The position numbers and the translations under genes are program-made. Positions 1 to 9,033 of a stretch of DNA of 64,000 nt are shown here, one piece after another (the first letter of the stretch is position 1; each line of letters starts with the position of its first letter). The notes under the pieces are model-generated. The model was not told the origin of the DNA and ran no database searches. It saw only the letters and a list, made by a program, of their open reading frames with translations. Source of the stretch: Cupriavidus nantongensis. Lineage in GTDB: Bacteria; Pseudomonadota; Gammaproteobacteria; Burkholderiales; Burkholderiaceae. Where the stretch lies: positions 744,001-808,000 of the forward strand of contig NZ_CP014844.1 in assembly GCF_001598055.1 (NCBI RefSeq), in the 5' to 3' direction.

Positions 1-192
1 GAGACCCTCGCCACCCACGCGCATGCCGCCTCCAGGCGCTACCGCCACGCGCTGGCGCCGCTGATGGAGCAGCTGCGCGCGGCCTGGGGCCATGGCGAAT
101 CGCCGCAGGTGTTCGACACCTGGCAGCGCCACGGCAGCACCGAACCCTACCTGGCCCCGCACGGCATGCAGGGCGCGCGCAGCGCCGCCTGA
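1..192 (+). CDS. C-terminal fragment of an unrecognised protein
   Basis: An open frame enters from the left edge and ends at a TGA at 190-192, giving the last 63 residues of a protein whose start lies outside the window. The tail is rich in Ala, Arg and His and shows no motif I can assign. GC content and codon use match the neighbours, so it is probably a real gene end. The next gene starts about 100 bases downstream on the same strand. No function is proposed. Confidence 0.5.
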   Translation, partial: ETLATHAHAASRRYRHALAPLMEQLRAAWGHGESPQVFDTWQRHGSTEPYLAPHGMQGARSAA

Positions 193-295
193 TCGGTACA
201 GAATTTGCGGCGCCAGCGCATAGGCGCCGCGGCGCTTTCCCGTGGCAAGCGCGCGCGCCTGCGCTATCCTTGGGTTTGTCCTTTGGCCCAGACCC

Positions 296-796
296 ATGTC
301 ATACAAGATCCCGGAATCCGTGCTGGTGGTGATTTACACGCCAGATCTTCAAGTCTTGCTGCTGGAACGCGCCGATCGCCCCGGGTTCTGGCAGTCCGTC
401 ACCGGCAGCCTCGACACCCTGGACGAACCCCTGGCCCTGACCGCCGCGCGCGAAGTCGCCGAGGAAACCGGCATCATCGCCGGCGAGCACCAGCTGACCG
501 ACTGGGGCCACGCCATCCAGTACGACATCTACCCGCAGTGGCGCCACCGCTACGCCGAAGGGGTCACGCGCAATACCGAGCACTGGTTCGGCCTGCGCGT
601 GGCCGAGGCGCTGCCGGTGACGCTGGCGCCACGCGAACACCTGCAATACAAGTGGCTGCCATGGCAACAGGCGGCGCAGCAATGCTTTTCCAGCAGCAAT
701 GCCGACGCCATCCGCCAGCTGGCGTGGCGTGCGGTAGGTGCGCACGCGCAGGAAGGCGATGCCAGCCGCCACGCCGCCGTCGGAGGGCAGCCATGA
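296..796 (+). CDS. nudB: Dihydroneopterin triphosphate diphosphatase (Nudix hydrolase, NudB type)
   Basis: A 166-residue Nudix hydrolase, predicted to remove pyrophosphate from dihydroneopterin triphosphate in folate synthesis. The Nudix box lies at residues 37-60 with G37, E44, R52-E53, E56-E57 and G59. The spacing between the first Gly and Glu is six residues rather than the canonical five. The frame stays open upstream, but the ATG at 296 (MSYKIPES) gives the normal family start. The stop overlaps the next start as ATGA (793-796), so the two genes are probably translationally coupled. The fold is certain; the exact substrate is inferred from family resemblance. Confidence 0.85.
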   Translation: MSYKIPESVLVVIYTPDLQVLLLERADRPGFWQSVTGSLDTLDEPLALTAAREVAEETGIIAGEHQLTDWGHAIQYDIYPQWRHRYAEGVTRNTEHWFGLRVAEALPVTLAPREHLQYKWLPWQQAAQQCFSSSNADAIRQLAWRAVGAHAQEGDASRHAAVGGQP

Positions 797-1575
797 AGCT
801 GCGCGTGGTCACCTACAACATCCACAAGGGAGTGACCGGCATCGCGCGGCGCCCGCGCATCCAGAACGTGCGTGCCGGCCTGCATGCGATGGACGCGGAC
901 ATCGTCTTCCTGCAGGAAGTGCAGGACCGCAACGACCGCCTGGTGGCGGCGGCGCTGTTCGACCCCGAACACACCCAGCTCAACTACCTGGCCACCGACG
1001 CCTATCCGCATTCGGTCTACGGCCGCAATGCGGTCTACGACTACGGCCATCACGGCAACGCGATCCTGTCGCGCCATCCGATCCTGATGTCCGAGAACCT
1101 CGATATTTCCGATCACCGCTTCGAGCAGCGCGGGCTGCTGCACGCGGTGGCGGACGTGCACGGCGTCGAGACCCACCTGATCTGCGTGCATTTCGGCCTG
1201 TTCGCGCGCAGCCGCGCGCGCCAGGCCGAGGCGCTGGTGGAGCGGGTGCAGAACGTGGTGCCGGCGGGCGTGCCGCTGGTAATCGCCGGCGACTTCAACG
1301 ACTGGAACCACCGGCTCGACGCGCAGATCTGCAATACCCTGGGCGCGGTCGAGGCCTCGCACGCGCGCGGCGCGCGGCTGCATACCTTTCCCAGCCATAT
1401 GCCGTGGTGGCAGCTCGACCGCATCTATGTGCGCGGCTACGAGATCGAGCGCGCCCACGCGCTGACCGGCCGCGACTGGGCGCAACGCTCCGACCACGTG
1501 CCACTGGTGGCGGAGCTCGGCCATCCGCTGGGCGAAATGGTGGAGCGGGACGCGCCCGCCGACAAGGCCGCGTGA
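793..1575 (+). CDS. Endonuclease/exonuclease/phosphatase family protein (YbhP-like)
   Basis: A 260-residue EEP-fold hydrolase. Catalytic motifs are in order: N9 in TYNIHKG, E42 in FLQEVQD, H133, the GDFND motif at 166-170, D209-R210 and the terminal SDH at 233-235. It overlaps nudB by four bases (ATGA). A cardiolipin synthase gene lies 0.7 kb away. In E. coli the homologue ybhP sits beside clsB, so a role in phospholipid or phosphodiester metabolism is plausible. The substrate is unknown. The start is fixed by the overlap and by the immediate onset of the conserved N-terminal motif. Confidence 0.85.
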   Translation: MKLRVVTYNIHKGVTGIARRPRIQNVRAGLHAMDADIVFLQEVQDRNDRLVAAALFDPEHTQLNYLATDAYPHSVYGRNAVYDYGHHGNAILSRHPILMSENLDISDHRFEQRGLLHAVADVHGVETHLICVHFGLFARSRARQAEALVERVQNVVPAGVPLVIAGDFNDWNHRLDAQICNTLGAVEASHARGARLHTFPSHMPWWQLDRIYVRGYEIERAHALTGRDWAQRSDHVPLVAELGHPLGEMVERDAPADKAA

Positions 1576-1587
1576 GGACGCCTGCGG

Positions 1588-2130
1588 CTACGTGAGGTCA
1601 GCCGCGCCGCTCTCGGGGCCGGGCAGGGGATAGTCGCGGATAAACGCGAACACCGCCTGCGCATCGTTCAGGTCAAGCACCGGCAGCGTGGTCATGGCGG
1701 CGACGGCGGCAGGATCGTCGCTCGCGACCGCCACCACGCCAGGCACCTCGTCCCACAGCGGCGCACGGCCCAGCGCGGGACGGAACACCTCCAGCTTGGG
1801 AAAATCGCTGCGCTTGTAGCCTTCCACCAGCACCAGGTCGGTGTCGGGCGGCAGCACCGCGAGCGCATCGTCGAGCTCCGGCGAAGGCACGGCCTCGGGG
1901 TAATGGCGCATCAGCGTCAGGTGGCGCGCGCCGACCAGCACGACGTTGGCGCAGCCGGCCGCGCGCATGCGCCACGAATCCTTGCCGGGCGTGTCGGGAT
2001 CGAAGCCGTGGTGGGTGTGCTTGACGCCGGCCACGCGCAGGCCGGCGCCGACGAAGCAGGGGATGAGCTGGTCCAGCAGCGTGGTCTTGCCGCTGCCGGA
2101 CGAGCCGGTAATGCCGAATACCTTCACCAT
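1588..2130 (-). CDS. mobB: Molybdopterin-guanine dinucleotide biosynthesis adaptor MobB
   Basis: A 180-residue P-loop GTP-binding protein that assists MobA in making the guanine dinucleotide form of molybdenum cofactor. The P-loop GSSGSGKTT is at residues 9-17, the family KHTHHGFDPDTPGKDSWR stretch at 37-54, and LVEGYKRS at about 101-108. The frame continues upstream, but the ATG at 2130 (MVKVFGITG) is the family start. It is convergent with the EEP gene, with 12 bases between them, and divergent from the cardiolipin synthase gene. The extra codons upstream look like non-coding sequence. Confidence 0.9.
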   Translation of the reverse strand: MVKVFGITGSSGSGKTTLLDQLIPCFVGAGLRVAGVKHTHHGFDPDTPGKDSWRMRAAGCANVVLVGARHLTLMRHYPEAVPSPELDDALAVLPPDTDLVLVEGYKRSDFPKLEVFRPALGRAPLWDEVPGVVAVASDDPAAVAAMTTLPVLDLNDAQAVFAFIRDYPLPGPESGAADLT

Positions 2131-2267
2131 GGTTTCCGTAGGGGCGTCGGGAGTCTGCGCGCGCGCCGGCATCGGCGCGCAGCGCATCGGCATCGACGAT
2201 AGCAGAGTTCGGCGCGCCAATGTGCAGGCGGCGCCTTGCACGCCGCAAACTGTCCGATAATCACGGC

Positions 2268-3566
2268 ATGTCACGGATCTCCCACTCCGCCCAGGCCGAG
2301 GACGCCCCGGCGCACGACACCGCCACCACCGGCGAGCCCGCCTATCGCCACCACATGCTGCGCTGGGCCTGGCGCCGCGGCAGGCCCACCTCCGGCAACA
2401 CGGTGCGGCTGCTGCACGGCGGCCACGACTTCTTTCCGGCGCTGATCGCCGCGATCGACCAGGCCGCGTTCCAGGTCATGCTGGAAACCTACATCTATGC
2501 CGACGACGAGGTCGGCCGCGCCGTTGCCGATGCGCTGATCCGCGCCGCCGCGCGCGGGGTCGCGGTGCGCGTGACGGTGGACGGCTTCGGCGCCGGCGAC
2601 ATGCCCGCCGAACTGGCCGAGCGGCTGCGCGCGGGCGGCGTGCGCCTGCGCGTCTACCGCGCCTTGCGCGGCTTCCGCCTGGCGCGGCGCCACCTGCGCC
2701 GGCTGCACCGCAAGCTCGCCGTGATCGACCGCCATGTGGCCTTTGTCGGCGGCATCAACATCATCGACGACCACAACCACGGGCCTTTCGAAGGCGCCAA
2801 CCTGGGGCCGCGCTATGACTTCGCGGTGCAGGTCAGCGGTCCGCTGGTGGACCGCATCGCGCTGTCGTCGGAGCGGCTGTGGTGGCGGCTGTCGCTGCGC
2901 GAGGCGCGCGGCAGCGAGCGTGCCGCGGCGGTCGCCGACTACCCGCTGGTGACCGACCTGCCGCCGCGCCCTGAAGTCACCGGCGGCATCCGCGCCACGC
3001 TGCTGCTGCGCGACAACCTGCGCAACCGCCGCACCATCGAGCGCGAATACCTGCGCGCGCTGGGCGCCGCGCGCCACGACGTGATCCTCGCCAACGCCTA
3101 CTTCCTGCCCGGCCACAAGATGCGGCGCGCGTTGCTGGCCTGCCGCGAGCGCGGCGTGCGCGTGCGGCTGCTGCTGCAGGGCATGGTCGAATACCGGCTG
3201 CAGCACTACGCCACCCATGCGCTCTATGCCTCGTTGCTCGAGGCCGGCGTCGAGATCTACGAGTACGCCGAGAGCTTCCTGCACGCCAAGGTCGGCGTGG
3301 TCGACGAGGCCTGGGCCACGGTCGGGTCGAGCAACATGGACCCGTTCAGCCTGCTGCTCGCGCGCGAGGCCAACGTTGCCGTTTATGATGCGGCCTTCGC
3401 CGCCGAACTGCGCGAAGCGCTGGAGCGTGCCATTGCGCACCGCAGCGTGCGCGTGCTGCCCGACGCGCATGCGCGGCGCTCGCCGCTGCACCGGCTGGCC
3501 AACTGGGCGGCCTATATGCTGCTGCGGCTGGGCGTGATCATCGCCGGCGTCACCGGCCGCTACTGA
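2268..3566 (+). CDS. clsB: Cardiolipin synthase B-like phospholipase D family protein
   Basis: A 432-residue membrane-associated phospholipid synthase with two HKD motifs: H147-x-K149-x4-D154 and H339-x-K341-x4-D346, each followed by the expected Gly/Ser-rich stretch. These make the two halves of the phospholipase D active site. The hydrophobic C terminus (about residues 412-428) suggests membrane contact. The ATG at 2268 is chosen because the upstream extension runs into the mobB promoter region. Its proximity to the YbhP-like gene parallels the E. coli ybhP-clsB arrangement. The exact lipid acceptor is inferred. Confidence 0.87.
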   Translation: MSRISHSAQAEDAPAHDTATTGEPAYRHHMLRWAWRRGRPTSGNTVRLLHGGHDFFPALIAAIDQAAFQVMLETYIYADDEVGRAVADALIRAAARGVAVRVTVDGFGAGDMPAELAERLRAGGVRLRVYRALRGFRLARRHLRRLHRKLAVIDRHVAFVGGINIIDDHNHGPFEGANLGPRYDFAVQVSGPLVDRIALSSERLWWRLSLREARGSERAAAVADYPLVTDLPPRPEVTGGIRATLLLRDNLRNRRTIEREYLRALGAARHDVILANAYFLPGHKMRRALLACRERGVRVRLLLQGMVEYRLQHYATHALYASLLEAGVEIYEYAESFLHAKVGVVDEAWATVGSSNMDPFSLLLAREANVAVYDAAFAAELREALERAIAHRSVRVLPDAHARRSPLHRLANWAAYMLLRLGVIIAGVTGRY

Positions 3567-3719
3567 ACGGTGTGGTCGTGTGCGTTTGCTGCCATGCGGC
3601 AACGCCCACGCTGAAACCGGTTGCAGCATCGCGGCTGGCGGACATGCTGCATTGCAGTCCGTTTAGAAACAGCGGTCTAATTAAAAGCTTGATGGGCAGG
3701 TGCCGCGCCAGAATAATCT

Positions 3720-3731
3720 GAACGACCGTTC
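3720..3731. promoter_or_regulatory. Inverted repeat, candidate TetR operator
   Basis: GAACG-AC-CGTTC is a 5-bp-arm dyad lying 128 bases upstream of the TetR gene at 3859. TetR proteins commonly bind short palindromes near their own gene. A second, looser pair (GTCTAA at about 3675, TTAGAC at about 3741) flanks it. Assignment to this regulator is by position only. Confidence 0.3.
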
Positions 3732-3858
3732 TTTTTTGGCTTAGACTGCGTGCATTCGCGGTATGCACCGGCAAATCCGCCGGCCGCCCGCAAGCAATGA
3801 ATGCAACGTCAGGGTCATACGCGGAGCCGCGACAGGCCCCGCAGAACGGAGAAAAAAC

Positions 3859-4500
3859 ATGCGACACCAGTCAGCCCGTCTCGAATCCGCCGCCTCGTCG
3901 CCCTCGCCCATGCGCAAGGGCGAGATGACGCGCGTGGCGATTCTGGATGCCGCACTGGAATTGTCGTCCCGCGACGGGCTCGAAGGTCTGACCATCGGGC
4001 TGCTCGCGGAACGCATGCAGATGAGCAAGAGCGGCGTCTTCGCGCATTTCGGTTCGCGCGAGGACCTGCAGGTGGAGGTGGTGCGGGAGTATCACCGCCG
4101 GTTCGAGCAGGAGGTGTTCTATCCCTCGCTGCAGGAGCCGCGCGGACTGCCGCGGCTGTGGTCGATGGTGCGGCGCTGGATGGAGAAGCGCATCCAGGAA
4201 GTGACGACGGGATGCATCTACATCAGCGGCGCGGTCGAGTACGACGACCGCGCCGGCAGCCTGGTGCGTGACGAGCTGGTCAAGAGCGTCACCATCTGGC
4301 GGGCAGCGCTGAACCGCGCCATCAACCAGGCCAAGGAAGAGGGGCACCTGCGCGCGGACTGCGATCCGCGCCTGATGCTGTTCGAGATGTACAGCCTTGA
4401 ACTAGGCTTGCATCATGACGCCCGTTTCCTGCGCCTGCCCGACAGCGCCGAGCTTGCCATGGTCGCGCTCAACAAACTGATTCAGTCTTACCGTACCTGA
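3859..4500 (+). CDS. TetR/AcrR family transcriptional regulator, probable beta-oxidation operon regulator
   Basis: A 213-residue one-component regulator. The helix-turn-helix is at about residues 43-66 (LTIGLLAERMQMSKSGVFAHF), followed by a helical ligand-binding domain. The ATG at 3859 is preceded by a purine-rich ribosome site (CGGAGAA), while the longer frame upstream is poorly conserved in character. It lies 75 bases upstream of an acyl-CoA dehydrogenase on the same strand, so it probably controls the fatty-acid operon in response to acyl-CoA. That role is inferred from position. The ligand is not visible in the sequence. Confidence 0.85.
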   Translation: MRHQSARLESAASSPSPMRKGEMTRVAILDAALELSSRDGLEGLTIGLLAERMQMSKSGVFAHFGSREDLQVEVVREYHRRFEQEVFYPSLQEPRGLPRLWSMVRRWMEKRIQEVTTGCIYISGAVEYDDRAGSLVRDELVKSVTIWRAALNRAINQAKEEGHLRADCDPRLMLFEMYSLELGLHHDARFLRLPDSAELAMVALNKLIQSYRT

Positions 4501-4575
4501 GGTCGCCCGGTCGGGCCGTCGCGCGCAAGCGGGACGGGCGGCGTGGCGGCATCGCATAACTCCAAGGAGTCTCTG

Positions 4576-6363
4576 ATGGGCCAGTACACCGCACCGTTGC
4601 GCGACATGCAGTTCGTGCTCCATGAACTGCTCGGCGCCGAAGCCGAACTCAAGGCGATGCCGCCGCACGCGGACATCGACGCGGACACCATCAACCAGGT
4701 CATCGAGGAAGCCGGCAAGTTCTGCGCGGACGTGGTGTTCCCGCTCAACCAGGTGGGCGACCGCGAAGGCTGCACCTACGTCGGCGACGGCGTGGTCAAG
4801 GCGCCCACCGGCTTCAAGGAAGCCTACCAGCAGTATGTCGAGGCCGGCTGGCCGGCACTGGCGTGCGATCCCGCCTTCGGCGGCCAGGGCCTGCCGATCG
4901 TGGTCAACAACGTGGTCTACGAGATGCTGAACTCGGCCAACCAGGCCTGGACCATGTACCCGGGCCTGTCGCACGGCGCCTATGAGGCCCTGCACGCACA
5001 CGGCACCCCCGAACTGCAGCAGACCTACCTGCCCAAGCTGGTGTCCGGCGTGTGGACCGGCACCATGTGCCTGACCGAGCCGCATTGCGGCACCGACCTG
5101 GGCATCCTGCGCAGCAAGGCCGAGCCCCAGGCCGACGGTTCCTACCTGATCACCGGCACCAAGATCTTCATCTCCGCCGGCGAGCACGACCTGGCCGAGA
5201 ACATCATCCACCTGGTGCTGGCGCGCCTGCCGGACGCGCCCGCCGGCACCAAGGGCATCTCGCTGTTCGTGGTGCCCAAGTTCATCCCCGATGCCAGCGG
5301 CAACCCGGGTGAACGCAATGGCATCCAGTGCGGCTCGATCGAGCACAAGATGGGCATCCACGGCAACGCCACCTGCGTGATGAACCTGGACGGCGCGCGC
5401 GGCTGGATGGTGGGCGAGCCCAACAAGGGCCTGAACGCCATGTTCGTGATGATGAACGCGGCGCGCCTGGGCGTCGGTGCGCAGGGCCTGGGGCTGACCG
5501 AGGTGGCGTACCAGAACTCGGTCGCCTACGCCAAGGACCGCCTGCAGATGCGCGCGCTGACCGGCCCCAAGGCACCCGAGAAGGCCGCCGACCCGATCAT
5601 CGTGCATCCCGACGTGCGCCGCATGCTGCTGACCCAGCGCGCCTACGCCGAAGGCGGCCGCGCCTTCAGCTACTGGACCGCGCTGCAGATCGACCGCGAG
5701 CTGTCGCACCCGGACGAAGCCGTGCGCAAGCAGGCCGGCGACCTGGTCGCGCTGCTGACGCCGGTGATCAAGGCGTTCCTGACCGACAACGCCTTCACCG
5801 CCACCAACGAGGGCATGCAGGTGTTCGGCGGCCATGGCTACATCTCCGAATGGGGCATGGAGCAATACGTGCGCGACGCCCGCATCAACATGATCTACGA
5901 AGGCACCAACACGATCCAGGCGCTGGACCTGCTGGGCCGCAAGATCCTGGGCGACATGGGCGCGAAGATGAAGGCCTTCGGCAAGATCGTGCAGGAATTC
6001 GTCGAGGCCGAAGGCACCAATGAAGCCATGCAGGAGTTCGTCAACCCGCTGGCCGACCTGGGCGACAAGGTGCAGAAGCTGACCATGGAAATCGGCATGA
6101 AGGCGATGGGCAATGCCGACGAAGTCGGCGCCGCCGCGGTGCCGTACCTGCGCGTGGTGGGCCACCTGGTGTTCGCGTACTTCTGGGCCCGCATGGCCAA
6201 GGTCGCGCTGGAGAAGCAGGGCAGCGGCGACAAGTTCTACACCGCCAAGCTGGCCACCGCGCGCTTCTACTTTGCCAAGCTGCTGCCGGAAACCGCCGGC
6301 GAGATCCGCAAGGCGCGCGCGGGTTCGGCGTCGCTGATGGCGCTGGACGCGGATTTGTTCTGA
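4576..6363 (+). CDS. Acyl-CoA dehydrogenase with extended C-terminal domain
   Basis: A 595-residue FAD enzyme for the first step of fatty-acid beta-oxidation. The family segments are clear: the FAD/substrate region LTEPHCGTDLG near residue 170, the KIFISAGEHD stretch, and the catalytic glutamate E442 in MIYEGTNTIQ. Its length and the C-terminal extension after residue about 465 fit the long acyl-CoA dehydrogenases of Proteobacteria, not short-chain types. The start at 4576 has AAGGAG at 4564-4569. It is the first catabolic gene of a run that continues with a FadB-like protein and a thiolase. Chain-length preference cannot be read from sequence. Confidence 0.92.
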   Translation: MGQYTAPLRDMQFVLHELLGAEAELKAMPPHADIDADTINQVIEEAGKFCADVVFPLNQVGDREGCTYVGDGVVKAPTGFKEAYQQYVEAGWPALACDPAFGGQGLPIVVNNVVYEMLNSANQAWTMYPGLSHGAYEALHAHGTPELQQTYLPKLVSGVWTGTMCLTEPHCGTDLGILRSKAEPQADGSYLITGTKIFISAGEHDLAENIIHLVLARLPDAPAGTKGISLFVVPKFIPDASGNPGERNGIQCGSIEHKMGIHGNATCVMNLDGARGWMVGEPNKGLNAMFVMMNAARLGVGAQGLGLTEVAYQNSVAYAKDRLQMRALTGPKAPEKAADPIIVHPDVRRMLLTQRAYAEGGRAFSYWTALQIDRELSHPDEAVRKQAGDLVALLTPVIKAFLTDNAFTATNEGMQVFGGHGYISEWGMEQYVRDARINMIYEGTNTIQALDLLGRKILGDMGAKMKAFGKIVQEFVEAEGTNEAMQEFVNPLADLGDKVQKLTMEIGMKAMGNADEVGAAAVPYLRVVGHLVFAYFWARMAKVALEKQGSGDKFYTAKLATARFYFAKLLPETAGEIRKARAGSASLMALDADLF

Positions 6364-6398
6364 TCTGCCCAGGCGGCTTCCTTTGGCGCCGGCTTGCT

Positions 6399-6516
6399 CC
6401 CCTCTCCCGCTTGCGGGAGAGGGGCCGGGGGAGAGGGCAGGAGGTCGATATGCCGAGGCACTTCGTCGAAGCGCCTGCCCTCTCCCCCAACCCCTCTCCC
6501 ATAAATGGGAGAGGGG
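6399..6516. repeat. Composite palindromic intergenic repeat
   Basis: Between the acyl-CoA dehydrogenase and FadB-like genes sit two perfect 12-bp hairpins, 6399-6424 (arms CCCCTCTCCCGC) and 6491-6516 (arms CCCCTCTCCCAT). Between them, 6427-6441 is the exact reverse complement of 6474-6488. The whole 118-bp unit can fold into a large cruciform or nested RNA hairpin. The sequence type resembles dispersed intergenic repeats in GC-rich Proteobacteria. A related single hairpin occurs at 58761-58795. It may attenuate or stabilise the operon transcript. Confidence 0.75.
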
Positions 6517-6585
6517 AGCAGGCCCGCAGCAAAAGAAGCGCCCGAAGAAACTCTCACCTCAACGCTCACTAATTCAGGAGCGAGC

Positions 6586-9009
6586 ATGTCCAATTTCATC
6601 GTCAAGAAAGTCGCCGTGCTGGGTGCCGGCGTCATGGGCGCGCAGATTGCCGCCCACCTGATCAACGCGCGCGTGCCGGTGGTGCTGTTCGACCTTCCCG
6701 CAAAAGAAGGTCCGAAGAACGGCATCGCGCTGCGCGCCATCGACAACCTGAAGAAGCTGTCGCCCGCGCCGCTGGGCCTGAAGGAAGAGGCCGGCCTGAT
6801 CCAGGCGGCCAACTACGAAGACGATATCGCCCTGCTCAAGGAATGCGACCTGGTGATCGAGGCGATCGCCGAGCGCATGGACTGGAAGCACGACCTGTAC
6901 AAGAAGGTCGCGCCGCACCTGGCCTCGCACGCGATCTTCGCCACCAACACCTCGGGCCTGTCGATCACCGCGCTGTCCGACGGGTTTGATGCGGATCTGA
7001 AGTCGCGCTTCTGCGGCGTCCACTTCTTCAACCCGCCGCGCTACATGCACCTGGTCGAACTGATCCCGACCGCGACCACGCAGCCGCAGATCCTCGACCA
7101 GCTGGAAGCCTTCCTGACCACCACGCTCGGCAAGGGCGTGGTGCGCGCCAAGGACACGCCCAACTTCATCGCCAACCGCGTCGGCATCTTCTCGATCCTG
7201 GCGGTGTTCGCCGAGGCGCAGAAGTTCGGTATCCCGTTCGACGTGGTCGACGACCTGACCGGCTCCAAGCTGGGCCGCGCCAAGTCCGCCACCTTCCGCA
7301 CCGCGGACGTGGTCGGCCTCGACACCATGGCGCACGTGATCAAGACCATGCAGGACAACCTGCACGACGACCCGTTCGCGCCGGTGTACCAGACCCCGGC
7401 CGTGCTCAAGGGCCTGGTCGATGCGGGCGCGCTCGGGCAGAAGACCGGCGCCGGCTTCTACAAGAAGGAAGGCAAGGCGATCAAGGTGCTCGACGCCAGC
7501 ACCGGCCAGTATGTCGATGCCGGCAAGAAGGCCGACGAGATCGTGGTGCGCATGCTGAAGAAGGAACCGGCCGAGCGCATCCGGCTGCTGCGCGAGTCGA
7601 CCAACCCGCAGGCGCAGTTCCTGTGGGCGGTGTTCCGCGACGTGTTCCATTACATCGCCGTGTACCTGGAGCAGATCGCCGGCTCGGCTGCCGATATCGA
7701 CTTGGCGATCCGCTGGGGCTTCGGCTGGAACTCGGGCCCGTTCGAGGACTGGCAGGCGGCCGGCTGGAAGCAGGTGGCCGAGTGGGTCAAGCAAGACGTC
7801 GAGGGCGGCAAGGCGCTGTCGGGCGCGCCGCTGCCGGCGTGGGTGTTCACCGGCCCGGTTGCCGACAACCAGGGTGTGCACGCAGCGGCCGGTTCGTGGT
7901 CGCCCGCAACGCAGTCGTTCGTCGCGCGCAGCACGCTGCCGGTGTACCAGCGCCAGGCCTTCCGCGCCGCGCTGCAGGGCACCGCCGCGGCCGATCCGCG
8001 CAAGGCCGGCCGCACCGTCGAAGAGAACGACGCGGTGCGCATCTGGGTGGGCGAGGGCCAGGACGACGTGCTGGTGGTCTCGTTCAAGAGCAAGATGAAC
8101 ACCATCGGGCCCGACGTGATCGACGGCCTGACCCGCGCCATCGACCTTGCCGAGGCCGGCTACAAGGGCCTGGTGGTGTGGCAGCCGACCTCGCTGCAGC
8201 TGGGCGCGCCGGGCGGCCCGTTCTCGGCCGGCGCCAACCTGGAAGCGGCGATGCCCGCCTTCATGATGGGCGGCGCCAAGGGCATCGAGCCGTTCGTGAA
8301 GAAATTCCAGGACGGCATGATGCGCGTGAAGTACGCCGCGGTGCCGGTGGTGTCGGCGGCGTCGGGCATTGCGCTCGGTGGCGGCTGCGAACTGATGCTG
8401 CACTCGGCCGCACGCGTGGCGGCGCTGGAAACCTATATCGGCCTGGTCGAAGTGGGCGTGGGCCTGGTGCCGGCCGGCGGCGGTTTGAAGGAAGCGGCGC
8501 TCGCGGCCGCGCGCGCGGCGCAGGCCGCGGGCAGCACCAACTACCTGCAGTTCCTGACCAGCCGCTTCCAGAGCGCGGCCATGGCCAAGGTCTCGGGCTC
8601 GGCGCTGGAAGCGCGCCAGATGGGCTACCTGCAGCCGTCCGACCAGATCGTCTTCAACGTGCATGAACTGCTGTACGTGGCGCAGAACGCCGTGCGCGCG
8701 CTCGCCGACGCCGGCTACCGCGCGCCGCTGCCGACGCTGATCCCGGTGGCCGGCCGTTCGGGCGTGGCCACCATCAAGGCGTCGCTGGTCAATATGCGCG
8801 ACGGCGGCTTTATCTCGGCGCACGATTTCCTGATCGCCACCCGCATCGCCGAAGTGGTGTGCGGCGGCGACGTCGACGCCGGCGCGCTGGTCAGCGAGGA
8901 ATGGCTGCTGGCGCTGGAGCGCAAGGCCTTCGTCGACCTGCTGGGTACCGGCAAGACGCAGGAGCGCATCATGGGCATGCTGCAGACCGGCAAGCCGGTG
9001 CGCAACTAA
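6586..9009 (+). CDS. 3-hydroxyacyl-CoA dehydrogenase / enoyl-CoA hydratase fusion (FadB-like)
   Basis: An 807-residue bifunctional beta-oxidation enzyme. The N-terminal half is the NAD-dependent 3-hydroxyacyl-CoA dehydrogenase, with a Rossmann motif GAGVMG at 13-18 and the HFFNPPRYMHLVE segment. The C-terminal third is crotonase-like, with the SGIALGGGCELM oxyanion and catalytic region and GLVEVGVGLVPAGGG carrying the second acidic residue. The domain order is reversed relative to E. coli FadB, as in a known proteobacterial subfamily. The ATG at 6586 has CAGGAG just upstream. In-frame codons further upstream run back into the palindromic repeat and are not counted. Confidence 0.92.
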   Translation: MSNFIVKKVAVLGAGVMGAQIAAHLINARVPVVLFDLPAKEGPKNGIALRAIDNLKKLSPAPLGLKEEAGLIQAANYEDDIALLKECDLVIEAIAERMDWKHDLYKKVAPHLASHAIFATNTSGLSITALSDGFDADLKSRFCGVHFFNPPRYMHLVELIPTATTQPQILDQLEAFLTTTLGKGVVRAKDTPNFIANRVGIFSILAVFAEAQKFGIPFDVVDDLTGSKLGRAKSATFRTADVVGLDTMAHVIKTMQDNLHDDPFAPVYQTPAVLKGLVDAGALGQKTGAGFYKKEGKAIKVLDASTGQYVDAGKKADEIVVRMLKKEPAERIRLLRESTNPQAQFLWAVFRDVFHYIAVYLEQIAGSAADIDLAIRWGFGWNSGPFEDWQAAGWKQVAEWVKQDVEGGKALSGAPLPAWVFTGPVADNQGVHAAAGSWSPATQSFVARSTLPVYQRQAFRAALQGTAAADPRKAGRTVEENDAVRIWVGEGQDDVLVVSFKSKMNTIGPDVIDGLTRAIDLAEAGYKGLVVWQPTSLQLGAPGGPFSAGANLEAAMPAFMMGGAKGIEPFVKKFQDGMMRVKYAAVPVVSAASGIALGGGCELMLHSAARVAALETYIGLVEVGVGLVPAGGGLKEAALAAARAAQAAGSTNYLQFLTSRFQSAAMAKVSGSALEARQMGYLQPSDQIVFNVHELLYVAQNAVRALADAGYRAPLPTLIPVAGRSGVATIKASLVNMRDGGFISAHDFLIATRIAEVVCGGDVDAGALVSEEWLLALERKAFVDLLGTGKTQERIMGMLQTGKPVRN

Positions 9010-9033
9010 CAGGGCAAGCGAGGAACCGACATC

